A DNA stretch of 61,885 nt from an uncultured Lachnospiraceae bacterium. Its GTDB lineage: Bacteria; Bacillota; Clostridia; Lachnospirales; Lachnospiraceae. The stretch lies in contig CANRWO010000017.1 in assembly GCA_947643615.1 (NCBI GenBank), positions 1-61,885 on the forward strand, in the 5' to 3' direction. This document shows positions 7,998-17,222 of this stretch, in pieces. A program made the position numbers and the translations under genes. Numbering within the stretch: position 1 is the first letter of the stretch; each line of letters starts with the position of its first letter. The notes beneath the pieces were generated by a model that saw nothing but the letters and a program-made list of their open reading frames with translations, had not been told where the DNA came from and searched no databases.

Positions 7998-9780
7998 GTG
8001 CTAATTCCTGAATCAGCACCGCATTTACGATCCTGCACATATTTCCGAACAGCTGCACCGCCAGCTTCGGGAAAGAATTCCTGTTCATGCATGCTTCCAG
8101 GGAGACCATCCCACATATCCGGCCTTCATTGTCCCTCAGCAAAAACTGCATATAGCTCAGCACCTTCCGCTTTTGCAGCGTGCTATAGACCCGGCTCTGG
8201 GAGAATTCCATATAATTCGTGTTGGTGCAGATCAGAAGGTCATCCTTAAACAGGCTGAGATAATCTTCGTCCTCAAAAATATGCCGTTCCTCCTGGTTCC
8301 ACACATCATCCGCAGGATATTGAGCCTTTACATTGCGGCCCTCCCCCCAGAATATCACAATCCGGTCAATCATCATGGTATGGGCCAACTGTTCTAAAAG
8401 CTCCGGCAGGCATCCACTGCCCCTTAGCACCATTTGCGAAAGCAGCTTATTTAACCGGCTCAAATCTTTTTCGGAATAAAAGCTGTCACGGATCTCCGTC
8501 ATATCGGTGGATTCATCGGTCATATGGAATTGCCCATGCTTCCTCACGTCATAGATGACAAATCGGTTTCTTCCTTTTTGTTTGGCTATATACAGCGCTT
8601 TATCCGCTATACGGAACAGCTCGCTGTAATCATTGGAATCCACCCCACACTGTGCCGCACCAATGGAGCAGGAAAGCCTGTTCTCCCCCACACGCTCGGG
8701 GAACAGCATGTTAATGTTCGCTTTAATACTCCTCAGGTAGCTTCTCAAGCCGGGCTCATCCCCATAGTCTTTCAGGATGATCAGGAACTCGTCTCCCCCG
8801 ATCCGCCCTACCATGCCGCTGCTGCCGACCACGCTTTTCATCACATCGGACGCGCCTTTGATGACCTGGTCCCCAAAGAGATGCCCATATGTATCGTTCA
8901 CATTTTTAAAATAGTCCAAATCCACAATAATGACCGCCGCCTGATTTCCGGTCTTCACATTTCTCAAAGCATATTCCGTAATCGCTTTCTTATTTAATGT
9001 CTTAGTGAGGGAGTCTACAAACGTTCCCTCCAGATAATCCCTCACTTCCTCACCGGTCCTGATATTGACCACCGCCCAGACTCCCAGCACCAGCTTCTTT
9101 CCCTGGTATTCCCTGGGAATCATCTGTACCTTGTAACCATCCATGTTATCGCCATAAGACAGGATTTTGCCGGAAAAAACAAATGTCTGCTCACTGCTTG
9201 CCCGGGACAGGGCATTACAAAAGCTTTCAAATGCCACCATGTCTTTTTCTGCCACATATTGCTTCTCCGCCACCTGACGCCGCCATTCCTGAAGCGGCTG
9301 GTTACAGATGTCCACCATCTGGCTGTAGTCCATCCAGAACAGATGGAACTTGTCATCCTCCGGTGAATACAGAAAATATGCCTTCCCGTTAAGGGTAAGA
9401 TAGTCCTCAAAAATGGCCAGCCTTCTTTTCAGTTCCTTTATTTCCCTCTCATCACTGCTGACGTTGCGCAGCTCCAGGTAAATATAATCTATGCCTTCAT
9501 ACTTTTGCAGGATCACGATAAATTTTTCATATTCTCCCTGCTGATTCAGCATCTGTATGCACTCGTCAATTTCTTCCCCGGGAGACAGCCTCTTACATTT
9601 TTCCACTGCATTCTGTAAGCGCTCCAAATCATCCTCCCTGACAATCTTGTACAGGGAAGAATACTGGCGTTCACCCAGAAACCGGAACATGGCACTGTTA
9701 GCTTCCTGTAAGGTCAGGGTTAATGAAAATGTAAATTTTGCTGCGGGATATATCGATGTATAAACATTCAATTCGCTCAC
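7987..9780 (-). CDS. GGDEF diguanylate cyclase with sensory N- and C-terminal domains
   Basis: A 597-residue soluble protein. Residues 1-110 look PAS-like, residues 115-240 a second sensory region, and residues 255-410 form a GGDEF domain. The catalytic loop GGDEF is intact at 328-332 and D287 of the VDLDYFK segment is the expected metal ligand, so it probably makes cyclic di-GMP from GTP. No RxxD inhibitory site is seen five residues before GGDEF, which suggests no product inhibition through that site. The last 150 residues resemble a GAF-type domain. No transmembrane segments are visible. The signal it senses is unknown. Confidence 0.9.
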   Translation of the reverse strand: MSELNVYTSIYPAAKFTFSLTLTLQEANSAMFRFLGERQYSSLYKIVREDDLERLQNAVEKCKRLSPGEEIDECIQMLNQQGEYEKFIVILQKYEGIDYIYLELRNVSSDEREIKELKRRLAIFEDYLTLNGKAYFLYSPEDDKFHLFWMDYSQMVDICNQPLQEWRRQVAEKQYVAEKDMVAFESFCNALSRASSEQTFVFSGKILSYGDNMDGYKVQMIPREYQGKKLVLGVWAVVNIRTGEEVRDYLEGTFVDSLTKTLNKKAITEYALRNVKTGNQAAVIIVDLDYFKNVNDTYGHLFGDQVIKGASDVMKSVVGSSGMVGRIGGDEFLIILKDYGDEPGLRSYLRSIKANINMLFPERVGENRLSCSIGAAQCGVDSNDYSELFRIADKALYIAKQKGRNRFVIYDVRKHGQFHMTDESTDMTEIRDSFYSEKDLSRLNKLLSQMVLRGSGCLPELLEQLAHTMMIDRIVIFWGEGRNVKAQYPADDVWNQEERHIFEDEDYLSLFKDDLLICTNTNYMEFSQSRVYSTLQKRKVLSYMQFLLRDNEGRICGMVSLEACMNRNSFPKLAVQLFGNMCRIVNAVLIQELALDK

Positions 9781-9879
9781 GTTCCACTTGCCTCCACCCT
9801 TTTGAGCTTACTTTTTCACATACATCTAGCTTATCAAATATTGTCAAAAAAGTAAAGGACGGTTCACTTATTTTTAAGA

Positions 9880-9908
9880 AGGCAGATGGAGCTATTGCTC
9901 CATCTGCC
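9880..9908 (-). terminator. spoVT terminator hairpin
   Basis: A perfect 12-bp stem (9881-9892 with 9897-9908) and a 4-base loop. The spoVT stop codon (9892-9894) lies inside it. The tail is only moderately T-rich (TTCTTAAAAA). Confidence 0.65.
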
Positions 9909-10437
9909 TTCCCAGAAACCCCGCTGCGGAAAGCAGGAGCTTCTGTTCCACCTCTCCCATGCGGCTCTTATTATCATTCTGCAGCAGCACCACACTGCCT
10001 ATCACGTCCCCTTCACAGAGAATCGGCGTTATGGCCTCATGCTGATAATCGTTGGAGGCTTCCTCACAAATTGTAATAAAATTCCTGTCCCCCTTGGTTG
10101 CCATAAGCGTCTCACGGTTATGGACTTTCTCATCCATCTGCTTGCTCACGGATTTATTCACCATCTGTTTATAGCCGCCTGCCGCCGCTATGAACTGATC
10201 CCGGTCAGCAATCAAAGCCGCATGCCCGGACACCTGCGCCAGGCTCTCCGCGTATTGCTTTGCAAAAGTAGTCATCTCGCCGATGGGAGAATACTTTTTC
10301 AGAATGACCTGCCCTTCTTTATCGGTATAGATCTCCAGGGGATCCGACTCCCTGATATGCAAAGTCCTGCGGATCTCTTTCGGAATTACGATCCTTCCCA
10401 GGTCATCTATTCTTCTTACAATTCCTGTCGCTTTCAT
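9892..10437 (-). CDS. spoVT: Stage V sporulation regulator SpoVT
   Basis: A 181-residue protein with an AbrB-type swapped-hairpin DNA-binding domain (residues 1-45, GIVRRIDDLGRIVIPKEIR) followed by a GAF-like domain (about 56-178). This is the layout of SpoVT, which adjusts sigma-G-dependent gene expression in the forespore. It starts at an ATG preceded by GAAAGGAG. A sigma-G-like promoter stands upstream (10506-10535), as expected for a forespore gene. In Bacillus subtilis spoVT follows mfd and pth; here the same genes lie 3-8 kb upstream with a kinase and a membrane protein in between. Confidence 0.95.
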   Translation of the reverse strand: MKATGIVRRIDDLGRIVIPKEIRRTLHIRESDPLEIYTDKEGQVILKKYSPIGEMTTFAKQYAESLAQVSGHAALIADRDQFIAAAGGYKQMVNKSVSKQMDEKVHNRETLMATKGDRNFITICEEASNDYQHEAITPILCEGDVIGSVVLLQNDNKSRMGEVEQKLLLSAAGFLGRQMEQ

Positions 10438-10505
10438 ATATGCCTTTATCTCCTTTCACAAAGGGCAAAATTTCCCTCTCATAAACACTAAGTTTTGACA
10501 AAATC

Positions 10506-10535
10506 TAGTATTTGTAAGATAGAAAAATTTTATGC
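10506..10535 (-). promoter_or_regulatory. Possible sigma-G promoter of spoVT
   Basis: GCATA (10535-10531), an 18-bp spacer and AATACTA (10512-10506) resemble the sigma-G pattern GNATR / CATNNTA, with one mismatch in the -10. It is about 70 bp upstream of spoVT. Confidence 0.5.
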
Positions 10536-10543
10536 CTTTAAAT

Positions 10544-12124
10544 TTATGGAGATATTTTTCCGGAGTACAAAGACATATCGTCATTCTCAAATATGCAGAC
10601 CATACCTGCCTCTTCCAGGACCTGGCGAATCTTACCGGAGGGATGGGTTAATATATATCCCGCTTTAATGTTCTCAGGGACATCATAGAAATCCTGAAAA
10701 TCCAGGCTGATCCCAACCCCTGCAGGCATGGCAAACAGATACCCGTAATAGGTGCAGACACTCTGTTCCGGGTCCTGTACCGATACGTCTGCCGTAGGCA
10801 TGGCAACTACATTGCTATAAGATATCTCCCCCGACACGCTTACAACCCGGTTAAACTCCTCTTCCAAAAAATCCATGTATTCCACATATTCACTGTCCTT
10901 ATAAGGCAGTGCGTCCGCGCCCTGCGTCTGCACTATGGATGCAATGCAAATAAGCGCCAGTACCGCCCCCAGGGAAAAGTGAGCTTCCACAATAAGCAAT
11001 ACGGCATTGGCGATAACAAGTGACAGAATATGCCTTGCACCGACACCGAGATCATATATTTCAATAATACTGGCTATGATCAGAAAATTTCCTGTCAGTG
11101 TTACAATATACATTCTGGGTATTTTCTTATGGCGGCATACGCACCGCACACATACAAACGCCATCACCGCAAGCTCAATGGCCAGGAGCAGATAATACCA
11201 TCCCACACCGCTGCCCTTATACCGTATCGCGTACCAAATCAAACGCAGTATCTCTATAAATCCTTCAAATAGGGTTACAAAAAATCCCAGAATGCCTGCC
11301 TCTTGCATTTTTCCAAACAGAAATATGTTATTAAAATAGGTGGCGCAAAAATAATGATTGTTAAGGAAAAACAATACCATAATAAAAACAGCCAACACCG
11401 GAAGTCCTACGGCACACCTTTTCCTTCCATCCTGAAGGCATTTCCAGAAAGGGATCAGGAAAAGCACTGCAAAATAGGGCCTTGCAAGGGTTAATACACA
11501 AACCATAAACGTGCAGAATGCAAGCACTATACAATCCTTCAGAGGGGTAATTTCCCTGCACTGCCGTCCCCGGATTTTTTCCGACAATAAGTATTCCCCG
11601 CATGCTGTGACAAAAATCAACTGCATGATAACCGATGCTTCCACAACACCGGATAACACATACCGGTTTAAAAACTGATTGGCAATCCAGAAAAGAGACA
11701 GCATCAGCATTTCTTTCTCGGTCATTTTCAGCATTTTGTATAGCACAAAAAGAGCCAGCACGCAAAAGAAAATATTTGCATAAAGCGGCGAAAGATAGTC
11801 CCAACCGGCCACCGCCCCCCATGCGGCATAGGGTATAAGAGGTACCATCCCCCAGACTCCCAGGGAGCCATACAAGGCCCTGGACTGGTTATAGCCAAAA
11901 TACCCCCGTGGCATACCATGGGATAAAATACCCTCTATCTGCTTGTAATAAGTGATCTCGTCGCTCCACCCGCCCAAAGGAATATAAACATCGTTAATCC
12001 ACCTGCCATCCTTGAGACAAAATAGTACTGCTGATAACAGCGGTGTCAGTACAAAAAAGACTGCAACGGCATATTTCAACAGTTCCCTTTTGGATAATTT
12101 AATTTTCAATCCTGCACCCTTCAT
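10544..12124 (-). CDS. Polytopic membrane protein, GT-C glycosyltransferase-like
   Basis: A 526-residue protein with about ten to eleven hydrophobic segments. The first (residues 14-36) is followed by a short extracytoplasmic loop with acidic residues (GGWSDE near 52-57). A C-terminal soluble tail of about 110 residues follows the last membrane span. An acidic motif in the first outer loop plus many spans is the pattern of GT-C enzymes, which move sugars from lipid-phosphate carriers on the outside of the membrane. No family-specific signature was recognised, so the enzymatic role is an inference. The gene starts 6 bp after the sugar kinase, so the two are co-transcribed. Confidence 0.6.
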   Translation of the reverse strand: MKGAGLKIKLSKRELLKYAVAVFFVLTPLLSAVLFCLKDGRWINDVYIPLGGWSDEITYYKQIEGILSHGMPRGYFGYNQSRALYGSLGVWGMVPLIPYAAWGAVAGWDYLSPLYANIFFCVLALFVLYKMLKMTEKEMLMLSLFWIANQFLNRYVLSGVVEASVIMQLIFVTACGEYLLSEKIRGRQCREITPLKDCIVLAFCTFMVCVLTLARPYFAVLFLIPFWKCLQDGRKRCAVGLPVLAVFIMVLFFLNNHYFCATYFNNIFLFGKMQEAGILGFFVTLFEGFIEILRLIWYAIRYKGSGVGWYYLLLAIELAVMAFVCVRCVCRHKKIPRMYIVTLTGNFLIIASIIEIYDLGVGARHILSLVIANAVLLIVEAHFSLGAVLALICIASIVQTQGADALPYKDSEYVEYMDFLEEEFNRVVSVSGEISYSNVVAMPTADVSVQDPEQSVCTYYGYLFAMPAGVGISLDFQDFYDVPENIKAGYILTHPSGKIRQVLEEAGMVCIFENDDMSLYSGKISP

Positions 12125-12130
12125 ATTTCT

Positions 12131-13153
12131 TTATCTGTCCATCTCAGCAATCCGCCCCGTTGATTTGTGTTCCCTGATGATCCCGTCAATCTCTTTTAAA
12201 TCGGTGCTCAACAGGTCGCCGGGTATCGTGTTCTTCAAAGAGCTCACCGCATTTCCGTACTCAAGTGCACGCTGGTATTCTCCCTCATGTGAAAGGAGTC
12301 CGTAAAGCACACCTGAAATATACGCGTCGCCGCTTCCGATCCGGTCTACCACCTCAATATCCGCATAGGGCGCTTCTTCATAATAGGTGTCATCCTTCGC
12401 GCTGTAGATAATGGAACCGAAGGTGTGGCGCTTGGGACTGTGGACAATACGCTGGGTGGATGCCACAATAGAAACGGGAAAGTCCTCAGTAAAGCTCTTC
12501 ATGATACTTCTGGCGTCACCCTCTTTCAGGAAAGTCAGCCTGGCCGTCTCTTCCGAGCAAAAGAAAATATCCACATAGGGCAGAATCGTCTCGATGCAGG
12601 CCTTTGCCTCAGGACCCGTCCATAAATTCCCCCGGAAATTCACGTCAAAGGAAATTATGGTCCCGCATTCTTTAAATCTCTTAATCATCTCTATGGCTGT
12701 GGCGCGAAGTTCCGGGCTCAGCGCCAAAGTGATGCCGCTGGTATGGAAACATCTGGCAGAGCTGAAAATATTTTCGTCGAAGTCGCTGATGGACAGCTTA
12801 TTGATGGAAGTGTTCTTCCTGTCATAAACAATACGGGGTTTTCTGGGGTACGCACCGCTCTCATAATAATAAACCCCCAGACGTGCATCACTGCTCTCGT
12901 CGTACACCAAATAGTCGTCACTGACGCCGCAGAGCCGGACGCGGTTCTTAATGTACATCCCCAAGTCATTTGCAGGCAGTTTGGAAATGATGCCGCAGCG
13001 CAGTCCCAGCATGGCAGCTCCGGTGGCTGAATTCAGCTCGGCGCCTCCCGCCTGTTTGCTGAAAGTGTCTCCCCTTGTCATTCGCTCGTTGGACGGCGGC
13101 GACAGGCGCAGCATAATCTCTCCCAACGACAGCAAATCGAATTCTTTCTTCAT
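12131..13153 (-). CDS. kdgK: PfkB-family sugar kinase, probably 2-keto-3-deoxygluconate kinase
   Basis: A 340-residue ribokinase-family protein. The N-terminal GEIMLRLSP and AGGAELN segments bind substrate, and the ATP/anion-hole motif GSGDAY carries the catalytic Asp at residue 276. The LRLSP start is typical of KDG kinases, which phosphorylate 2-keto-3-deoxygluconate, the common product of galacturonate and unsaturated uronate breakdown. This would complement the pectin operon at 18-28 kb, but no KDPG aldolase gene is next to it. Another ketose or aldose as substrate cannot be excluded. Confidence 0.75.
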   Translation of the reverse strand: MKKEFDLLSLGEIMLRLSPPSNERMTRGDTFSKQAGGAELNSATGAAMLGLRCGIISKLPANDLGMYIKNRVRLCGVSDDYLVYDESSDARLGVYYYESGAYPRKPRIVYDRKNTSINKLSISDFDENIFSSARCFHTSGITLALSPELRATAIEMIKRFKECGTIISFDVNFRGNLWTGPEAKACIETILPYVDIFFCSEETARLTFLKEGDARSIMKSFTEDFPVSIVASTQRIVHSPKRHTFGSIIYSAKDDTYYEEAPYADIEVVDRIGSGDAYISGVLYGLLSHEGEYQRALEYGNAVSSLKNTIPGDLLSTDLKEIDGIIREHKSTGRIAEMDR

Positions 13154-13361
13154 GTGACATACCCTCTCTTTTCTTAATTTATGTATTATCGTGTTATTAT
13201 GCGTCGGTTCCCTGTTTCATATAACAATAAAATACGCCTCCTGCTTATGGACAAAATCATTGTACCATACTTTCAACACACGGAAAAGAGCACAAATCAC
13301 TTTAAGGGAGATTACCTGCATTGGGCCGCAACCCATATTGGCCGGAGTGGCGGCAGCATTC

Positions 13362-13463
13362 TCACTCCGCCATATATTCCCTGTATTCCTCCTCGCTGGC
13401 AAATAAAATATAGCTGCCGTTTACCAAACCCATATAGCCGCCTTGTGTGTGATATCCTTTCAT
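13362..13463 (-). CDS. Small protein of 33 residues, uncharacterised
   Basis: A short gene below usual size cutoffs. A strong GGAGGT ribosome-binding site precedes the ATG at 13463 by 7 bases. The product starts MKGYHTQGGYMG, contains GSYILFASEEEY and ends with an acidic tail. It has no membrane segment. The aromatic and glycine-rich first half followed by an acidic helix-like second half resembles short conserved proteins I associate with Lachnospiraceae, though I cannot name a family. It lies downstream of mfd on the same strand, separated by a tandem repeat. Confidence 0.6.
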   Translation of the reverse strand: MKGYHTQGGYMGLVNGSYILFASEEEYREYMAE

Positions 13464-13562
13464 AAAAAATACCTCCTATCCAGAAATCCTTCGAAAGCGT
13501 CCCTGCCCGGTATCCTTCCGGACTGTCCTGTGAGCCATCCGCCGCAAATCATCGTTCTGTCC

Positions 13563-13631
13563 CGAATCTTTGTTCCGATTCGAATTTTTATTCTGCGCGA
13601 ATCTTTGTTCTGTACGAATCTTTGTTCTGTA
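13563..13631. repeat. Four tandem copies of a ~17-bp repeat behind mfd
   Basis: Four head-to-tail units of 17-18 bp. The last two (13598-13614 and 13615-13631) are identical and the first two are degenerate. The core is CGAATCTTTGTTCTGTA. It ends 15 bp from the mfd stop codon. Confidence 0.85.
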
Positions 13632-13645
13632 TAGAAGGTATCATT

Positions 13646-16600
13646 TTATGAGGGTAATAAAACTCCCTTAAACTCTTGTAAAAGCTCTTCTGCCTTATTT
13701 AACAGAAGTTCCGCATCCGTTTCCACCAACCCCGTCTTTTTGTATTTGTAAGTGAAAAACGGATTGCCATATGCGGTAAAGGCCAAGTTCTGCCCGTATT
13801 TCCCGAGGAGCTTGGGAACTCCCCCGGGGTCAACGGAGGCATCCGGCCTGAAAGCAAATGTGATCCTTTCGTTCTTTCCCTTGACCTCTGTCATGTATAA
13901 TCCGTGGGCAGCCACGCGGATCAGGGCAATCCTCAGCAAATTGTCCACCGGCTTGGGGATCTCTCCGAAACGGTCCAGCAGTTCGTCCCGCATGTCATCC
14001 CGCTCCCTGCCGTTCTCAATCCCTGCGATCCGTTTATAAATGTCCAGTTTCTGGACCTCGTTTACGATGTATGTGTCCGGAATATAGGCATCCACATCCA
14101 GGTCAATCAGAGTGGCAAAGTCCACGGCCACCGCAGCGCCTTTTAATGTCTGCACCGCCTCGTTCAGCATCTTGCAATACAAATCGTATCCTACCGCTTC
14201 CATATGGCCGTGCTGGCGGACTCCCAGCAAATTCCCTGCCCCACGGATTTCCAGGTCCCTCATGGCAATCTTGAACCCGCTCCCCAGATCCGTAAACTCC
14301 CTGATGGCCTCCAGGCGCTTCTCCGCCACTTCCTTTAACATTTTATCCCTCTTATACATCAGGAAAGCATAGGCGGTACGGTTGGAGCGCCCCACCCGCC
14401 CTCTCAGCTGATACAGCTGGGAAAGTCCCATATTGTCCGAGTCGTGGATGATCATGGTATTCACATTTGAGATATCCAGGCCTGTCTCGATAATGGTGGT
14501 GGATACCAGCACATCTATCTCTCCGCCTATAAAGTCAAACATGATCCTCTCCAGCTCACGCTCTTTCATCTGCCCATGGGCAAAAGCCACTGTGGCCTCC
14601 GGCACCAGGCCGGCAATCTTCGCCGCAACATCCGCTATATTGTTGACACGGTTATAGACATAATACACCTGCCCGTCCCGTGCCAGTTCGCGGGATATGG
14701 CCTCCCTTACCAACTCATCATTATACTCACACACAAACGTCTGGATGGGCAGCCGGTCTTCCGGCGCCTCCTCCAGGACACTCATATCCCGTATTCCGAT
14801 GAGGCTCATGTGGAGCGTCCTGGGAATGGGAGTCGCCGTAAGTGTAAGCACATCCACATTCTCCTTCAGCTTTTTGATCTTTTCTTTGTGGGCCACGCCG
14901 AAGCGCTGCTCCTCATCTATGATCAAGAGTCCCAGATCCTTGAATTTCACATCGTCGGACAGTACCCGGTGTGTGCCAATGGCAATATCCACCATACCCT
15001 TCTGAAGCTCCGAGATCGTCTTTTTCATTTCCCCGGGAGACCGGAAACGGCTCATAAGCTGAATGTTGACGGGGAAATGGTTCATTCTCTGGACAAATGT
15101 ATTATAATGCTGCTGCGCCAGGATCGTGGTGGGCACCAGGTACACTACCTGCTTTCCTTCCTGGACCGCTTTAAACGCGGCCCGGATGGCTATCTCGGTC
15201 TTACCGTAACCCACATCGCCGCAGATCAGGCGGTCCATGATCTTCGTACTCTCCATATCCGCCTTTGTGTCAGCAATGGCTGCCAGTTGGTCTTCTGTTT
15301 CCTCGAAGGGAAACATCTCCTCGAATTCCCTCTGCCATACCGTGTCCTTTCCATAGACATAACCCTGGCTCTGCTGCCTTATTGCATAGAGTTCCACCAG
15401 GTCCCTGGCAACCTCGTTGACCGCGCTTCGGACCTTTGTCTTTGTCTTCTCCCACTCCTTGGAACCAAGTTTATTCAATTTCGGTTTCTTGGCTTCGGAG
15501 GAGGCATACTTTTGAATCACATCCAGGCCCGTTGCCAGCACGTAAAGGTTACCGCCGTCCCGGTACTCGATCTTCATATAGTCCTTGACGACGTTCTCCA
15601 TCTCTACCTTCTCGATACCGCGGTAGATCCCCAGGCCATGGGTCTCATGTACAACATAGTCCCCCACCTTCAGCTCGTTAAAATCCTTGATTTTCTGCCC
15701 CTGATACAGCCTTGCGGACTTCTTTTTTTTCTTTTCCGCACCGAAAATATCCGTCTCCGACAGAACCACAAATTTCAAAAAGGGATACTCAAAACCCTTC
15801 CCCACATGCCCATAGTAGGTCACAACCTCTCCCGGCTGCACAACGCGAAAAGGGTCTTCCGTGTAAACGGACGCCAGTTCCCTGTCCCGCAGATCTTCTG
15901 CAAGTCGCTTCGCCCTTGTCCTGGAGCCGGACAGCAAAAGCACCCTGTAACCCTTCTTCCGAAACAAACTCAGGTCCTTCACCAAAGCTTCAAAGCTGTT
16001 ATTGTATGACGCAATACCGCGGGATGCCACATCCAGCTTTATCTCCGGTTTAAAGAATCCCGTCCTGCCTTCCATGGTGGACACAGTTACCACGCTCCCC
16101 CCGCAGAGGGATGCCGCTACCTGTTCCCCGCTGCAGAGGATATCCATCTGCCCCGGGAGGATATATCCCTTCTCCGCCCGCTGAGCCATGCTTTCCCGAA
16201 ACTCCAGCTCCACGGCATCCGCCTGCTCCTTGAGGCGCGCAGGCTCCTCCAGGAAAAAGACCGCATCCCCCATGGCCTTTAACAGTTCCGGCAGGATGGA
16301 CATATCCTCATAAAAATAGCGGATATAACTCTCTATATTTACTTTGCTGTGGAACTCCAGAAGCTGTTCCTTCAGTTCCCTGGTCTGGACTGCAATCCTG
16401 TGGGCCTCCTCAGGGCAATGCCTGTCCCGGAACATTTTTTCCTGTGCTGCCGCTTCCTGCTCCAGTTTTTTCAAACCTGTCTGTATCCTGTCCTCATCCA
16501 ACACGAATTCAGTGGCCGGAAACACGGAAATGCTTTCCAGCTTCTCAATGGAGCGCTGGCTTAAGACATCAAAACTGCGGATGGACTCTACCTCATCCCC

Positions 16601-17191
16601 CCACAGTTCAATCCGGTATGGGTTCTCCTCGGTCAGGTCAAATATGTCAACAATGCCGCCCCGCACGGAAAACTGCCCCGGACTTTCCACCTGGTAGCAT
16701 TTTTCATATCCCATGGACACCAGTTTCTCCGCAAGCGCTTTTTCCTGGAGGGACCCTCCCCTTTCCACATCCAAAATATCCTTTTCACGGTCCCAAAGGG
16801 CCTGGGGCGTCATCAGCGCCGCATATGTGGTGACAATGGTAACCGGCTTCCTTTCCATCAGCCTGCGGAGGGTTTTCACCCGCTCTCTCACCAGTTGGTT
16901 CCCGTGGATGTCCGCCTGGAAAAAGATCAGGTCCTTCGCCGGATATAACATGACATTTCTGTCATAAAATTTATATTCCTCAAATAATTCCTTTGCTTTT
17001 ACGTCACTATAAGTAACGATGACTTTACATTTTAAGCCATCGCTGATCCCATAAATTATATGGAGCTTCTGGGAGTCTACACAGCCGGTCAGGGCAACGG
17101 ATGCGTGCCCCCCGGCCACTGCTTTCCGAATGCTGTCAAACTCTGCAAGCTCCTGAAGGGGCGCCAATAATGCCTGCATTGTTTTCTCCAT
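13646..17191 (-). CDS. mfd: Transcription-repair coupling factor Mfd
   Basis: An 1181-residue protein of full family length. The N-terminal part resembles UvrB and binds UvrA. A RNA-polymerase-interacting region follows near residue 500 (GDYVVHETHGLGIY), then the RecG-like translocase with Walker A GDVGYGKTE, the DEEQ box in IDEEQRFGV, and motif TATPIPRT. The C-terminal TRCF domain is present. Mfd removes stalled RNA polymerase from damaged DNA and recruits excision repair. Neighbours pth (32 bp upstream) and spoVT are the same as in Bacillus subtilis. Confidence 0.98.
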   Translation of the reverse strand: MEKTMQALLAPLQELAEFDSIRKAVAGGHASVALTGCVDSQKLHIIYGISDGLKCKVIVTYSDVKAKELFEEYKFYDRNVMLYPAKDLIFFQADIHGNQLVRERVKTLRRLMERKPVTIVTTYAALMTPQALWDREKDILDVERGGSLQEKALAEKLVSMGYEKCYQVESPGQFSVRGGIVDIFDLTEENPYRIELWGDEVESIRSFDVLSQRSIEKLESISVFPATEFVLDEDRIQTGLKKLEQEAAAQEKMFRDRHCPEEAHRIAVQTRELKEQLLEFHSKVNIESYIRYFYEDMSILPELLKAMGDAVFFLEEPARLKEQADAVELEFRESMAQRAEKGYILPGQMDILCSGEQVAASLCGGSVVTVSTMEGRTGFFKPEIKLDVASRGIASYNNSFEALVKDLSLFRKKGYRVLLLSGSRTRAKRLAEDLRDRELASVYTEDPFRVVQPGEVVTYYGHVGKGFEYPFLKFVVLSETDIFGAEKKKKKSARLYQGQKIKDFNELKVGDYVVHETHGLGIYRGIEKVEMENVVKDYMKIEYRDGGNLYVLATGLDVIQKYASSEAKKPKLNKLGSKEWEKTKTKVRSAVNEVARDLVELYAIRQQSQGYVYGKDTVWQREFEEMFPFEETEDQLAAIADTKADMESTKIMDRLICGDVGYGKTEIAIRAAFKAVQEGKQVVYLVPTTILAQQHYNTFVQRMNHFPVNIQLMSRFRSPGEMKKTISELQKGMVDIAIGTHRVLSDDVKFKDLGLLIIDEEQRFGVAHKEKIKKLKENVDVLTLTATPIPRTLHMSLIGIRDMSVLEEAPEDRLPIQTFVCEYNDELVREAISRELARDGQVYYVYNRVNNIADVAAKIAGLVPEATVAFAHGQMKERELERIMFDFIGGEIDVLVSTTIIETGLDISNVNTMIIHDSDNMGLSQLYQLRGRVGRSNRTAYAFLMYKRDKMLKEVAEKRLEAIREFTDLGSGFKIAMRDLEIRGAGNLLGVRQHGHMEAVGYDLYCKMLNEAVQTLKGAAVAVDFATLIDLDVDAYIPDTYIVNEVQKLDIYKRIAGIENGRERDDMRDELLDRFGEIPKPVDNLLRIALIRVAAHGLYMTEVKGKNERITFAFRPDASVDPGGVPKLLGKYGQNLAFTAYGNPFFTYKYKKTGLVETDAELLLNKAEELLQEFKGVLLPS

Positions 17192-17222
17192 TTCTGCGCT
17201 GTCTTCTGCGCATTACAAATGA

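Noticed and set aside
14576..16009. A 477-codon open frame on the plus strand
   Set aside because: Antisense shadow of mfd, with no domain and no ribosome site.
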